From positions 16,926,001-16,990,000 of the forward strand of contig NC_063153.1 of the NCBI RefSeq assembly GCF_020921035.1: a DNA stretch of 64,000 bases, given 5' to 3'. This DNA is from Rhodamnia argentea. Its lineage: Eukaryota > Streptophyta > Magnoliopsida > Myrtales > Myrtaceae. Within the stretch, counting starts at the first letter, position 1; the number at the start of each line of letters is the position of its first letter. The position numbers were made by a program, and so were the translations under genes. Below are positions 63,903 to 64,000 of the stretch, in pieces. The notes under the pieces were generated by a model, which saw nothing but the letters and a program-made list of their open reading frames with translations, did no database searches and was not told the DNA's origin.

Positions 63903-64000
63903 CTACACAATAAATTTGCATCATTCAAGAATTTTCAGATCAAAACAATCTCCGGTGAACTAGCCAGCATTACATTGCATTGATTTGTTGTAAGTAAAGT

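Overview
This is a stretch of a woody eudicot nuclear genome. The genes have many GT-AG introns, the spacers are AT-rich, and (CT)n/(GA)n microsatellites sit in several leaders and introns. Gene content and the style of the dispersed repeats resemble Myrtaceae such as Eucalyptus or Syzygium, but that placement is a guess. No bacterial, organellar or viral gene was found.

Nine protein genes can be supported. I rebuilt their exons by hand, checking splice sites and reading phase; all close in frame. In order they are: a purple acid phosphatase of the PAP26/PAP10/PAP12 type (minus, 108-8369, nine coding exons, 485 aa); a KIN17-type DNA/RNA-binding protein (plus, 11026-12201, intronless, 391 aa); Arp2/3 complex subunit ARPC3 (minus, 13814-15565, 174 aa, with a GC-AG intron); a type-B monogalactosyldiacylglycerol synthase (plus, 20825-23871, eight exons, 469 aa); a PB1-domain MUSTANG-type domesticated Mutator transposase (plus, 29701-32675, 887 aa); a small RING-H2 protein (minus, 34354-37418, 238 aa); a PHD-finger protein (minus, 39175-42744, 794 aa); a vacuolar H+-pyrophosphatase (minus, 48080-54554, eight exons, 767 aa); and the last three exons of V-ATPase subunit F (minus, 62646-63902), whose start lies beyond the window.

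The spaces between genes hold mobile-element remains. Two are complete miniature LTR elements. A 290-bp element at 3551-3840 in a phosphatase intron has 87-bp LTRs and target duplication TATAT. A 675-bp TRIM at 25234-25908 has 218-bp LTRs and target duplication CAATC. Two DNA-transposon-like elements keep their target duplications: 44768-45320 (8 bp, one mismatch) and about 55060-55965 (9-10 bp). There are also tandem duplications inside introns of the pyrophosphatase, RING and PHD genes, and an abnormal 430-bp adenine-rich block with 159 consecutive A at 47069-47227.

The genes do not form an operon-like system. Several touch phosphate economy or vacuolar acidification (PAP26-type phosphatase, type-B MGD synthase, H+-PPase, V-ATPase F), and the two vacuolar proton-pump genes are consecutive and co-oriented, but the default reading is chance linkage. 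I found no convincing new multi-gene system. The best leads are the miniature LTR elements, the duplicated splice acceptor in the pyrophosphatase gene, a possible ARPC3 cassette exon, the domesticated transposase, and the poly(A) block as a likely assembly problem.
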